Positions 36,093 through 46,099 of a stretch of DNA of 64,000 nucleotides are shown here, piece by piece. Both the position numbers and the translations under genes were made by a program. The notes under the pieces are model-generated. The model was not told the origin of the DNA, searched no databases, and worked only from the letters and a program-made list of their open reading frames with translations. The DNA is from Phialophora verrucosa (Eukaryota > Ascomycota > Eurotiomycetes > Chaetothyriales > Herpotrichiellaceae): the NCBI GenBank assembly GCA_002099365.1, contig MSED01000002.1:1674001-1738000 (forward strand), given 5' to 3'. Within the stretch, counting starts at the first letter, position 1. Every line of letters begins with the position of its first letter.

Positions 36093-38570
36093 CTACCGGA
36101 CTACCTTCCAGATCCTGTCTCCTATCCCTCCTCCTCCTCCTCCTCCTCCTCCTCCTCCTCCTCCTCCTCCTCTCCTCCTCCTCCTCCTCCTCCTCCTCTC
36201 CTCCTCCTCCTCCTCCTCCTCCTCCTCCTCCTCATCCTCCTCCTCATCCTCATCCTCATCCCAATATGCTCGTAGTACGTCAATCTCAGCATGAATATCG
36301 CGCAACTCAGAATTGGCCTCTAGGCCGCGCATTCGGAATTGGAAATTCAGCTCAGCATGTCGCTCTCGTAGTTCATTGTAGCGTATGCTGTCCTCACCCA
36401 TACGGAGTGGCTTTTCTACAGCAACTCGACGTAATTTAATATTCAGGTCCTTCGCAATGATGTCGCAGATCCAAATGTGTGCTCTGAATAATTGGAAAGC
36501 AATGCACACTGGTTTTTGGGAGAAGACCACGAAATGATATGCAGCAACCTTGCCGGTCAAAGGCAGATCGCTTGCTATACCGAGCCTTTCATCAAGTATT
36601 GGTCGCACTTTGTCCAGGTCACTTTTTTCGAAGACCTGATGCTGCAAAATCTCCAGGCATAGAACTAGGTATTTCCTGCAAGTTTCGGAAGCTTCTTTGT
36701 AACGGTCAAAAGCTTCTATGTCGTCGTCAAACTTGCTATGTCGACGATTTTGTCGCTTATTACCTCGCTCTTCGGAGTGTTTGAAGCGACAGTCACATAG
36801 AATCTTCCAGCTGCATCCTTTCCAGAAACATCTTTTACCCAGGTCTTGGTCAAAAATACGGTTGCAACGTGAGCACCGGCGGAAACCAGGAACCGGTCTT
36901 CGCAGAGACCTGCAGGTTGGACCGCAGCCAGGGCCACACTCATGCAGTATTGTATCGCAATCTGCAAATTGGACGTAGAGATATTCGGCTATCATCAATG
37001 CACCGAGTTTGGACCTTCCACTGCTTCGGAGTTTGGTTTCGAGAAGGTCAAACAAGTAGGAGCTGGTATAGGATTGGATTGCGTATACCTCCTCCTCGAC
37101 TCCAAAAGCCCATGCGTAATATAGAGAATACTTTGAGAGCGTAAAAAGCTCCATGTAAAAAAACTGATTTAGATCTTTCTCTTGTATTAGAAAATTGTAC
37201 ATATTGCGTAGGTGATCGAAGGGGTCGTTTTTGAGGGACAATAGCTTTCGAGACATAGTATCGTGCGCCTGCTCTAAGGAATAGATTAGCTGAAGTAATA
37301 TTCCTGCGTCTGAGCAACCATACCGATGGCAAAGGTATTGAACTTGTTTGGATGAAGACGTAGACAGGCGTTGAAGCCAAGATCACTTTTTTCAAGCTTG
37401 CGACTGATATATTCGTTATGGCGAGCTGCCCACTTGATGCAGGGAGGGCACGGCTCGTCAATCTCCCCCGAACACTAGAAATCGCCATCAGTATTCGTTC
37501 GAACTTTTTGAATATAAGCCTACCGCGATCTTCCGAACTGCGCAGCGTAAACATTTCCCAACTCGCTTGATAGCCCGCGTTTTTTCCTTCTGTTCATCAG
37601 TCTTGACTTTCTTACGCGCTGAGGATTGGTTTGGCATCCGCCAGACGTGAATCTGAGCTGTATTATCTCGCCGGCGTTTTCTCGAATTGCTGGCGCTATC
37701 AAGTGCATCTGCTCGCTTTTGTTGCATACCCGGTGCAGTTCGAGCGCTTTTGACTGTACCTGGAAGCTCAGTAGATGACAGTTGAGATCTAGGAGCGATA
37801 AGACGCCATTTGTCGTTCATGTCAGATGTAACTGGACATCCGTAGATATTGGATGCTGAAACTAGCGGCAGAGGTCGCGCTTGCATAGCGGATGTGGGGG
37901 GCACAGGATAGTTTGATGAACCGGCGTATGTAAAACAGTCGTTGCCGTATGATCCGTGGTTCGGCCAAAGCGCTGTCTCATACTGTCAAATTGTTAGAGA
38001 GTGCTCCTGGGCATGCCTATAAATATCACATACGACTCCATCAACGACACCAGAGCTACTGACTGTGTAAGGATCTGGCATTTCGGATCTCGTTGCCGTC
38101 ATCGGGGCTGATAAACCAGGAGGCTGGAGAAGGAGTTGCTGGGTAGGCTGGTGAAAAGACTCAGGGCCGCCATAGGTAGCAGAGCTCATCCCAACATCGA
38201 GTTCGCCTTGCTCAAATCGGCGAGGTTGGGCTGAGAAGTCATCCAAGTCCATGGCATAACCAGCAGGGTCGAACAACTCTAAGCCCATAGGACCGATAGG
38301 GTCGCTGGTGATAGGTAGATCATCTTGTCCAGCAGTGTCGTGCAACTCAAAGTCAGATGCATCAGGAAGGCTAATGTTCTCGATACTGGCGAATGCTGCT
38401 TCATCAAGGTCTTTTGAGGTTGCTACTCTGGTTGTCCATGGAATTTCTTCACCCTCGGTGCGAAAGGCTGCTTCGTCATGGGTGGCCAGAACCATGTCAG
38501 TGTCCTGGACAAAGGCAAAGTCATCGCCCTCAGCGTCAAGAAGCTGATACGGCAAGCTGTCACCAGCCAT
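36093..38570 (-). CDS. Protein with Zn-cluster-like Cys motif and low-complexity C-terminus
   Basis: Four exons: 38034-38570, 37524-37982, 37324-37474 and 36093-37273, giving 775 residues; each junction has GT..AG borders and keeps the frame. The N-terminal ~200 residues are acidic. A basic region (KTRAIKRVGK) leads into CLRCAVRKIACSGEIDEPCPPC, with Cys323, 326, 333, 341 and 344. This CX2CX6CX7CX2C spacing resembles a Zn2Cys6 DNA-binding domain, but the sixth Cys is not at the usual distance. A second Cys-rich region follows (CGPGCGPTC, CSRCNRIF, CFWKGC). The conserved-looking segment AHDTMSRKLLSLKNDPFDHLRNMYNFL comes between. The end is a run of Glu, then Arg, then Gly, encoded by a triplet repeat read in successive frames. 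It is probably a transcription-regulator-like protein. I do not recognise a named family. Confidence 0.7.
36122..36262. repeat. (CCT)n trinucleotide microsatellite with two 1-nt slips
   Basis: A run of CCT/CTC/TCC triplets about 130 bases long, interrupted near 36170 and 36196 where one base of a unit is missing (cctctcct), and by CAT units from about 36233. It lies inside the coding sequence of the minus-strand gene, where it reads as GAG, then AGG, then GGA codons. Confidence 0.95.
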
Positions 38571-39215
38571 ATCCGCAAGCAGGGTCGCCCTGATTCAAAT
38601 AAGGCTGAAATGTTGAGGAAGAGTCGCACAAAAAAAAAAACAAAATCCAAATGAGTATTGACCTGGGAAACAGTGAATCAAGAAAGTTTGCATGGGATCT
38701 TTGAAGTGAGAGAGGTGAGGTGTATCGCTCAAATAAACCTGCAAAAGGTCGACAACGAGAGTGAAACAAGAGCGTGCCCCGATGCCCTTTGAAAGTTTCC
38801 CCATTTTGCGCATTTCCCTATAGGGAATAGTGCATCTGCACCGAGTGGCCATGAGGGTTTGCCATTTAGCGCACTTCCATATATGGAATAGCGTCCTCGA
38901 TGGGCAGCCCAATGACATGCCACGGAGGTTGCGCTCTGCCCAAATGAAACACGGTCGCAAAGTGGCGGTATGGAAGTTTGTGAGGTCAATGCAAAGGCCA
39001 CACGCGAAAGTTCCTTTGCACACAGCTCTGCATACATTGTTGATCTGACCTGATGGATAAAGGTCGCGGTTGCTGTGCTTCACCCGGTCTACGTTTCTCT
39101 ACAACCACCATTCTATAATACTTCGTATTTGAACTCTCCACTCAGGATCTCTATTTCAACCCACCCCCCTCGTTAGTCTCGCTGTGCAAAGCAACCTGTC
39201 CTTATAGTCGACGAG
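38571..39215. other. Divergent promoter region
   Basis: About 645 bases between two divergent starts (Zn-cluster-like gene - and small membrane protein gene +). There is an A-run at about 38630-38640. A short near-repeat occurs at 38812-38830 and 38875-38893 (gcgcatttccctatagggaata and gcgcacttccatatatggaata), each with a small inverted-repeat core. Confidence 0.45.
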
Positions 39216-39824
39216 ATGGCCGTGTGCCTCTCGCGTTTAATACTACTCGTGGCTCTGTGGTCAATTGCGGAGAGCGCCATCATTGCTAAAACGAATTTCG
39301 CTGCCATCAACACTTGGAGGGTACATCGATCCTCTACTACAACCTTCCAGCCGCCACCACCACGCGCTTGGACTACAGATCTTTCCTCAAGTCTCAGCGC
39401 CGTACTCACTGTCGCCTCCAAGGAGATGACAACGTCGTCTGCCGTTACGAACCCTTCCGAAACTACTGTGCCACCGATCAATGCCCCTTCAAACGCAATC
39501 GCCCTTGCATCTGCTATTGTATCTAGCCTCGCATTTGTCATCGGCCTCATCAACACGATATTGTCCAAGAAAAAGATGCTGGACTCCGGCAAATTCGCTG
39601 AGCTGTCACGAAGCGCCAAAGACCAGGAGAAAGTTCAGCGAGAACTTTTTAAAAAGCTACAGACCCTGGAGGCCAAGCTGTCACAAAGCGTCAAAGACCA
39701 GGAGAAGGTGAAGCAAGAACTTTTAGAAAAGCTGGAGGCCGAGCTGACTATCGTACACGGTGGGTCACAATTTTCGAGCTCACACTCGTCCCACTTGACG
39801 AGCAGTACTCCACGGAGTTGGTAG
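39216..39824 (+). CDS. Small protein with signal peptide, membrane segment and coiled-coil repeats
   Basis: 202 residues from ATG 39216, no intron needed. The N-terminus LSRLILLVALWSIAESA looks like a cleavable signal peptide. A second hydrophobic stretch, IALASAIVSSLAFVIGLI, is at about residues 95-112. After it comes a charged heptad-like region holding two copies of a 25-residue unit (LSRSAKDQEKVQRELFKKLQ and LSQSVKDQEKVKQELLEKLE; DNA repeats start at about 39602 and 39677). Architecture: lumen or secreted N-part, membrane anchor, coiled coil. No known domain is recognised. It sits in the accessory region beside HET genes. Codon use looks normal. A further 3' exon cannot be excluded. Confidence 0.55.
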   Translation: MAVCLSRLILLVALWSIAESAIIAKTNFAAINTWRVHRSSTTTFQPPPPRAWTTDLSSSLSAVLTVASKEMTTSSAVTNPSETTVPPINAPSNAIALASAIVSSLAFVIGLINTILSKKKMLDSGKFAELSRSAKDQEKVQRELFKKLQTLEAKLSQSVKDQEKVKQELLEKLEAELTIVHGGSQFSSSHSSHLTSSTPRSW

Positions 39825-40161
39825 CTCCAGCGCCCAGTCTCAAGCTGGCCGTCTCAGTAAGATCGGCGCTGCTGGGTTTGTCTTAGCTGCAGCATGCCCA
39901 TGGGCAGTGGGTTGTATGCCCACTTGCATATGCTCATAGAGAACCCAGTGGGACGGAGATTCCATGCAATTAGACAGACATCAATGAGATTAATGTACTA
40001 GCAATAGGCATTGTGTTGCGCTTTATTCACCTCCACCAGCGAGCGAACGACCAAGTTGTCCCACAGCAAGGCACCCTCATTTCCAGCCGCCCCGCTCAGC
40101 TTCAAGTCTCACGAAATTCCAGATTCTCACCCAGAACGAACATACGCTCTAATTACCCTAC
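39825..40161. other. Intergenic, convergent 3' regions
   Basis: About 340 bases between the stop codons of the small coiled-coil gene and the dioxygenase-like gene. Nothing recognised besides short unsupported frames. Confidence 0.5.
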
Positions 40162-41277
40162 CTACTGAAAAGAGAGCTTCGTCCCATCGGCCCCGAAGTC
40201 CTTGGGCAGCTCCGGCCCCCATACGGAGAGCGGCCCAGCGACCTCTCGCCTCGTGGGCGTATCCTCATTAACCACGTCGCCGTCGGCGTAATGCTCAATC
40301 TTAAAACCGCTCGGATCCATCCAGTAGTCGAAGATCTGACTCCCCAGAATATGCCGCCCCACGCCCCAGACGGACATCCACTTGTTCTTGGCCAACCACG
40401 CATGGCCGAGCAATTGCGTGTCAAAGTCTGCGACCTCGTACGAGCTGTGGTGGATGTACGTCTCATCCACCTCCGGGGGTGCCCGCTGCAGGAAGAAGAT
40501 GTGATGGTCGGCGTACTCCTTGCCCAGGTCCAGGTGCATGAAGGTCAGGACGTCAATGTTGGAGAACTCCGGATGCCAAAGGATGTCCGAGTGCACAAAG
40601 TTGAAGTTGCCGGTGTAGAAGTCCAACTCCTCGTCGAACTCCTTGCACACGTAGCCAAAATGGCCCGCCTTGTGCACGAGCGCAGGGCCCTCGTGATATC
40701 GTTGGAACTGACCGAGCCGACGCTTTACGTACGGTGTGTTGAAGGGGCCTTGGTTGTCGTGCGTGGCTGTGGGTTCCACGCCCGCGTTTGTGTCCGCCGA
40801 ACGCTCCGTCTGGCCGTAGACGATGTGCATGAACGTGCCGTTGGGGCGGGCGATGGTGACTTGGCGCCCTCCGCCCGGGGCACGGTCGAGGCTCGTGACC
40901 TTTGCACCGGGCAACTTGGCGGCCTTGTCGAATTCAGCCTGGTCGCGCGCCACGAAGGCGGGACCTACGAACTTGGGCTTTCCCTTCTTCGACGACGGTG
41001 ATGATGGCGCCTGTGTGGCAACGTACACGTACGGATCTATCCCATAGCCGCGGAAGTAGATCGTGTGGTTGCCGTCTCTCTTCTCCTCGACGAAGCCGAA
41101 ATCTTTGGCGAACTTGGTGAACGTCTCGAGATCCGGGTGCTCGAAGTAGACGTGGGCCAGGCGGACGAGCTGGACCTTCGACGCATCATTCTTAACGTCG
41201 GGGATGGGCATGTTGGGGACGAGGCGCTCACGAAGGATTCTGGGAAGGTAAGTGAGGACGTCGAGGGCGCTGACCAT
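40162..41277 (-). CDS. VOC-superfamily extradiol (catechol 2,3-dioxygenase-like) dioxygenase
   Basis: A single exon of 371 residues, a two-module vicinal-oxygen-chelate protein. The N-terminal module starts LVRLAHVYFEHPDLETFTKFAKDFGF. The C-terminal module starts HKAGHFGYVCKEFDEELDFYTGNF and carries what look like the three Fe(II) ligands: His206 (KAGH), His276 or His277 (YIHHSSYEV) and Glu328 (FKIEHYADGD). The arrangement matches type I extradiol dioxygenases, which open catechol-type rings next to the hydroxyls. Similar fungal proteins are often annotated as glyoxalase/bleomycin-resistance/dioxygenase or metapyrocatechase. The aromatic substrate is unknown. Its neighbour on the same strand is an FAH-family enzyme, a common partner of ring-cleaving dioxygenases. 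No signal peptide; probably cytosolic. Confidence 0.85.
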   Translation of the reverse strand: MVSALDVLTYLPRILRERLVPNMPIPDVKNDASKVQLVRLAHVYFEHPDLETFTKFAKDFGFVEEKRDGNHTIYFRGYGIDPYVYVATQAPSSPSSKKGKPKFVGPAFVARDQAEFDKAAKLPGAKVTSLDRAPGGGRQVTIARPNGTFMHIVYGQTERSADTNAGVEPTATHDNQGPFNTPYVKRRLGQFQRYHEGPALVHKAGHFGYVCKEFDEELDFYTGNFNFVHSDILWHPEFSNIDVLTFMHLDLGKEYADHHIFFLQRAPPEVDETYIHHSSYEVADFDTQLLGHAWLAKNKWMSVWGVGRHILGSQIFDYWMDPSGFKIEHYADGDVVNEDTPTRREVAGPLSVWGPELPKDFGADGTKLSFQ

Positions 41278-42378
41278 TCTTTTGCTCCCTTATTTCTAGA
41301 GAGGTCTTTACGAAGGCCAAGTGTTGCGCATTGTCGGTTCCAAGTCTTTTTAACCCTTTTTTTTGTCTCGCCCACGGATGGTGGCACTTTCGTAACATAT
41401 CACTGTTCATGGCTTCACGGTCTTGGGAAAGAGATGCATAGAGCCGTGATCTCAGGCGCTAAATCGGCGTGAGTCGCCGGACCGAGTTGTCCGTGGGACT
41501 CGTCACCTCGCGGACAGTCACTTACACAGTATGTTCTGGGTCATGCATGAGTCGTCCCGCCCGGGCCCCGCATCACGTCCTTACGAGACCAGCGATGTGG
41601 CGAACTTCTCAAGAGGAGTCAGCGCATCCTGTAGGACCCCGAATGCGTCACTGCGCTTCGAGGCCGAGTAATCTCTAATCCAAGGTCTCAGAAAATCAAA
41701 TGAGTGCGTGAGCTTCAGAGTAATTGCAATTAACTGAGTGATGCGAGTCTCGGCGAATCGCCCAATCACGGACCGCCGGGCTTGGCGCAAGGCTGCGCGC
41801 CAAAGACACCCTCGCCTTCTGCAACAGTGAAGTAATTAATTAATCAAGGCATATGTATTTGGACCTGCACAATTTCTCCTAACAACAGTCTTCGAACTGG
41901 GACATCAGTCTCCCACCAGAGTAAAGCCGGCAGCAATCTCTGGCTGAGCGGTTCAAGCAGCTTGTCATGTAAAAAAACTCCTGATCGTGCAGTTGGTGGC
42001 TTTGGGTACCTCAAGGTACCAGGTTGGGGCTTTTCAGACCTGGATTCTGTTTTTTGGACTTTTTGACACCTGGGAGCGAGTGTGTATAGAGGAGATTTTT
42101 GAAGCGGCGGGAGAGTTTGGGGGGTGAGGCAGTTTGGGTTGGTGGCGATGGGGGCGGCGGCGTGTGGCTTCACCAAAGTCTTTTATCGTCACCAACTAAT
42201 TCATAATACCCTACCACTGCCTAATATCGAGAGCTTCACCACAGCCAACTCAGCGAGTGACTGATCATCGACAACACGATCCGGAAGACCGTTAACCTAC
42301 AGAAATGACAGAATGCAATCAGTCATTCGTCCGTGATCTGCCGGGGCTCGAGCGCTGCCGAATCCCTCTCACATCGAC
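41278..42378. other. Intergenic between the dioxygenase and FAH genes
   Basis: About 1.1 kb, both neighbours on the minus strand. It contains the dioxygenase promoter and the 3' end of the FAH gene. Repeated GGTACC sites lie at 42006-42020. No gene supported. Confidence 0.45.
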
Positions 42379-43571
42379 TCACAATACTGCCTGCTTGCCT
42401 TCGGGGAACCAGATCTTGTTCTTCAGCACCCCGATGTTGGTGACTTTGATTTCAACCACGTCGCCGTCACTGAGAAAGCGCTTCGGCGACTTGAAAGCGC
42501 CAACTCCTGCCGGAGTTCCCGTCATTACCGCGGTATAGGCCGGGATGGTCGTACCTAGAAGTCAGGAGGTCGTCAGTTTCGCTTGGCCCGAAAGTCCCAG
42601 AAGCACCGAAGCGCCAACTCTCCGTGGTGCCGAGGCAACTCACTCTGGCTCATGAAACTCAGGATCTGTGCAGGCGAGAACACCATATCCTTCTTGATCT
42701 CCACATCTTGCATGATCTCCCCATTGACTCGTGTCGTCAGTTTCACGCCGTCTGTCTGCTGGAACACTTCGGGACTAATGAGGACGGGGCCGATCGGGGC
42801 AAACTTGTCAAAGGCCTTCGCGTAGAAAAATTGACCTGCGTTCTGTGCTGGGAGCTGAAAGACGCGACAGGAGAGGTCGTTTCCAATAGTATATCCGAGT
42901 ATACAAGACTCGGCTTCCTTGACCGACAGGTCCCGGCAGTCTCTGGATGTAACGAAAACCAGCTCGCCCTAGTTGAGCAACCACTCACAGTCAGCCATTG
43001 ACTTCCATCTCTGTTACGGTATGGCTCGGCCGTCGACACTCACCTCCCAATCAGGGAAGTTTGAAGCACAATATCTGCTCATGTGGATGTCTTCCTCCGG
43101 CGCAGCCAACGCTGCGGCAGGTTTGGTCCATAACGGCGGGTTGACCGGGACGTTGAGCTGCAGGGGAGCACCACGATCAGTTTCTCTGCCTTGGTGGTGT
43201 TCTGACGGCTTTCCTCACCTTCGCCTCTTTTGCATGGCTCCTGTAGTTCAATCCGACGGAGTAGATGGGCAAGTCTACTCGGGGGAGCGGTGGCAGAAGC
43301 TATATCAGTTGTGGTTAGTCGGTCAGCATCGGTTGTGGATTTTTTGGTTGGGAGGCCCTCCGACGTGCTCGGGTCACCATGTTGGAGTAATTACCTGGTC
43401 CACTATGGCTGTAACTTTGTTTTTGCGGTCGACAAGGTCCGCGAAGGAAGCGTATGCAACGATGGAAGTTCCAAGCGTCGGGATATTGGCCTCAATCATG
43501 CCTAGGTCCGCAAAATACCTCGCTTTGCCATCCGCGGATGCAAAAGAGATCAGTCTCGAGAACGGCTTCAT
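42379..43571 (-). CDS. Fumarylacetoacetate hydrolase (FAH) family protein, first copy
   Basis: Five exons: 43395-43571, 43219-43299, 43044-43157, 42644-42968 and 42379-42554, giving 290 residues, the usual size. Signatures run in order: SVGLNYRSHAKEAK, DWEGELVFVTSRD, GYTIGNDLSCR, FDKFAPIGPVL, MTGTPAGVGAF and LSDGDVVEIKVTNIGVL. The acidic divalent-metal ligands of the family are present as Glu124, Glu126 and Asp155, with the same 31-residue span as in FAHD1. Members hydrolyse or decarboxylate beta-diketo acids (acylpyruvases, oxaloacetate decarboxylase, 2-hydroxyhepta-2,4-diene-1,7-dioate isomerase types). Next to an extradiol dioxygenase, a role in aromatic ring-cleavage product breakdown is plausible but not shown. 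A paralogue lies at 62439-63697. Confidence 0.92.
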
Positions 43572-44860
43572 GGTGGACGGAGGTTAAGTCGACGGTCCAG
43601 CTCGTTCAGCTCGTCGAGACTTGGAATCAGGGAGCTTGAGCCGTTTAAAAAAGGCATGATTCCAGGCCGCGAAAACATTCAGCAGCCTCGGTGTCAAACA
43701 GCAGAGCATGTGCCGTCTAAATGGAGGCAATGGCAGCAGCGCGGCATTGCATTTCACCGTCCCCCCTGGGCGCCCCGTATTCCTGTCGCGGTTGGATGAA
43801 TCTGCCCGAGCTTTGACGGTCGAGCTCAATCCTCGAGCTGGACATGGCAGACATGGATGATGGATTCGCGGCGGATCCTTACACAGGAGATTCCCAGGAT
43901 TTAATCGCCTTCACTACAGCGCGATGATGGCTTTGAACACCGGCCGAAAGAAGTTGACGTTGAAGCCCTGTTGCTCCACTGTTTGTCCCACATTGTCCCG
44001 CATGCCCAGTAATCCCCGTCTCTCTCGGGGCACGGGAACTCTATCCTAGAGTCCATGCGGCTTACGGGCTAATCCTTTTGCGCTTCTTCTATGCAAGCAA
44101 AAGCGTACAGAGTAATGGTCGTCTCAAAGCACGAACCAGATCCGGATACTCGTACCCAGCTTGACAATATCAATACCGACATACTCAGCGGCGAATCTTG
44201 ACCTCTCCGAAGGCCATGTCTGTTTGCAGGGCTGAGCACCCCGCCAATCATAATGGATATGACCTGTGGCTGTACGGCCGGCGAAGCCCTGAGGCGCATC
44301 TGAGCAGCACGAGCACAAGCCCGAGCCACAATCTGAGCCCCCGGACTCCCCTGCTCTGTGGTTGTTGCCAGCAGAATTTACGCTGTGCAGCCTAGCGCTG
44401 CTAGAGATCCTCAAGTGTCTTTCTGGACTCGCTCGTCGGTAGGATCCAATAAAAGAATTACAACAGCCGTAGCAGCAGACGGTGGACAGTAAAAGGAATC
44501 AACCAGACAACGAACAGTAACGGCGAGTAGGGGCCCAAGGACAGCGAGGCTGTCAGAGTTTCCCCTTTGGTCAGCCAAGCTACATAAAGGGAAAGGCACT
44601 TCAACCAAGCCGTTGATTCTTTAGACAACAAGCCCACAACAGAGGCAACGGCAAGCGGGAAAATAGGTGACATCTCAATACATCTTGAGTAGATATGCCC
44701 TTTTACTGCGCCCTGACGATAGTCCGTTGCACGACCGACTAATCACCCGGCTGACGTCCAAATGTAGTTCATTCACCCTCGAGCCTTACAGACACTCAGG
44801 CTCTGTCCCTTGACAACTTCCCGCCCGTTCCTCCGTACGGAGTAAAAGTGTTACGCACCA
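43572..44860. other. Intergenic between divergent FAH and small coiled-coil genes
   Basis: About 1.3 kb with no supportable gene. It contains the motif TACTCGTAC (44147-44155) and a perfect 12-bp palindrome CTCCGTACGGAG (44831-44842) 18 bases before the next ATG. Confidence 0.5.
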
Positions 44861-45403
44861 ATGTCCTCTGATGCCTGGCCAATGATTGCAGGGGTGGGCG
44901 CAGGCATCGCCGCCGCCGCCGCCGTGGGCCAGATGATCGTAGCCGCGGTGGCATTAGGCCAGCAGAACGCAGGCCAGACGCACACGGTCAGTGCAGAACA
45001 ACAACACTGGTTGCCGGCGTACTGGGACATCGCACTGACCAGCGCGTTTGTTTCTCTGGTCTAGGACAAGGAAATCTCAGCCATCAAGCGAGACCTTGAG
45101 CTGATGCAGCGTGTTCTGCGCGAACATGGGATTGATCCCGGCAACCTCCCTTCCTCGGATGAAAAGGTCCGTCAGGCTCGAGTCAGGGCCGATCGCATCC
45201 AGACCGTGGCGGAATTGAAGGACATGGAAGAGGCACTGCAAGTAAAGGTTAGGGCTTTGGTCAGGGCCGATCGCATCCAGACCGTGGCGGAATTGAAGGA
45301 CATGGAAGAGGCACTGCAAGTAAAGGTTAGGGCTTTGGTCAGGGAGAAGGTCAGTACTGTGTTAATACAGAGTCGAGGATTTATGGGTCGGCTGATGAAA
45401 TGA
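44861..45403 (+). CDS. Small Ala/Gly-rich hydrophobic protein with duplicated coiled-coil unit
   Basis: Two exons, 44861-44986 and 45065-45403 (donor gtcagt, acceptor tctag), giving 154 residues. The N-terminus MIAGVGAGIAAAAAVGQMIVAAVAL is hydrophobic and small-residue-rich with GxxxG-like spacing, suggesting a membrane-inserting helix. Exon 2 encodes charged helices and includes two perfect copies of a 26-residue unit beginning VRADRIQTVAELKDMEEALQ. The C-terminus is basic (SRGFMGRLMK). No domain is recognised. The layout, one hydrophobic N-helix plus a coiled-coil repeat, recalls the unrelated-looking neighbour at 39216-39824. The start is the first ATG; there is no alternative upstream. 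Confidence 0.55.
45182..45337 (+). repeat. Perfect 78-bp tandem duplication
   Basis: Copies 45182-45259 and 45260-45337 appear identical base for base, followed by the first 8 bases of a third copy. The unit length is a multiple of three, so the reading frame of the host gene is kept. Confidence 0.95.
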
Positions 45404-46099
45404 ACTTTAGCCTCGTGGCCAAGCGCAGGACAAGACCTGGTTTACTCGGATGGCGGAACAACGTGGAAGGGACTTTATGAGGATGAGATGAGAATCAACC
45501 TCTTCATTCATCTATCCCACGACCATAGGTACAGTAATCGAGGCTTTCCCCATCATGGAACCCTAACCTGGCCATGCGCCAGCTCAGCCTGACACACTCG
45601 ACCGTTCTCAACCCCTATCATTTCTTTTCTTTGCTTCTTCTCCTTCTTTCCCCTTTCTGATTTCTTATGTCGATTGATGTTCTAGCTAAATGGACTAACT
45701 CAGCTGATGGCCCTGTATCTCGTGGGGAGACTGCAGTCGTCGCCGGCGAATGACACCTGCGGTCGCGCAGGGGTCGTACATTCGTGTTCACGTTCACGTT
45801 CACGACCATGTTCATGCTGATGCTGCGTGGGAGCGTCAGTGGCAGTGGCAGATTGCAGCTTCGTGCCCCTGGAACTGCAACAACCTATAGTCAACTTGCT
45901 GGATCAAGACATGGGTAATCACTTGAAGACTACCGAGTAGACTGGATCAACAACTGCCCACTTCGGGGATGTTGTCTTCAGAAGCAAGCCAAGCTCACGA
46001 CGGTCCGTCTGGGAGTGTGTCTGACGCGGGCCTGGACGACGCCCGAGCCATATTGACCATGGTGGCAAGGGCGGTAATGTCTGTCCGGCGGCTCTCGCA
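45404..46099. other. Intergenic
   Basis: About 700 bases after the small coiled-coil gene. No gene recognised; a C/T-rich stretch lies at 45610-45665 and a short cgttcacgttcacg repeat at 45785-45805. Confidence 0.45.

Noticed and set aside
35469..36294. Overlapping plus-strand frames ending in Pro/Leu/Ser runs
   Set aside because: They are read into the CCT microsatellite opposite a better-supported spliced gene on the minus strand; no motif or consistent splice structure was found.
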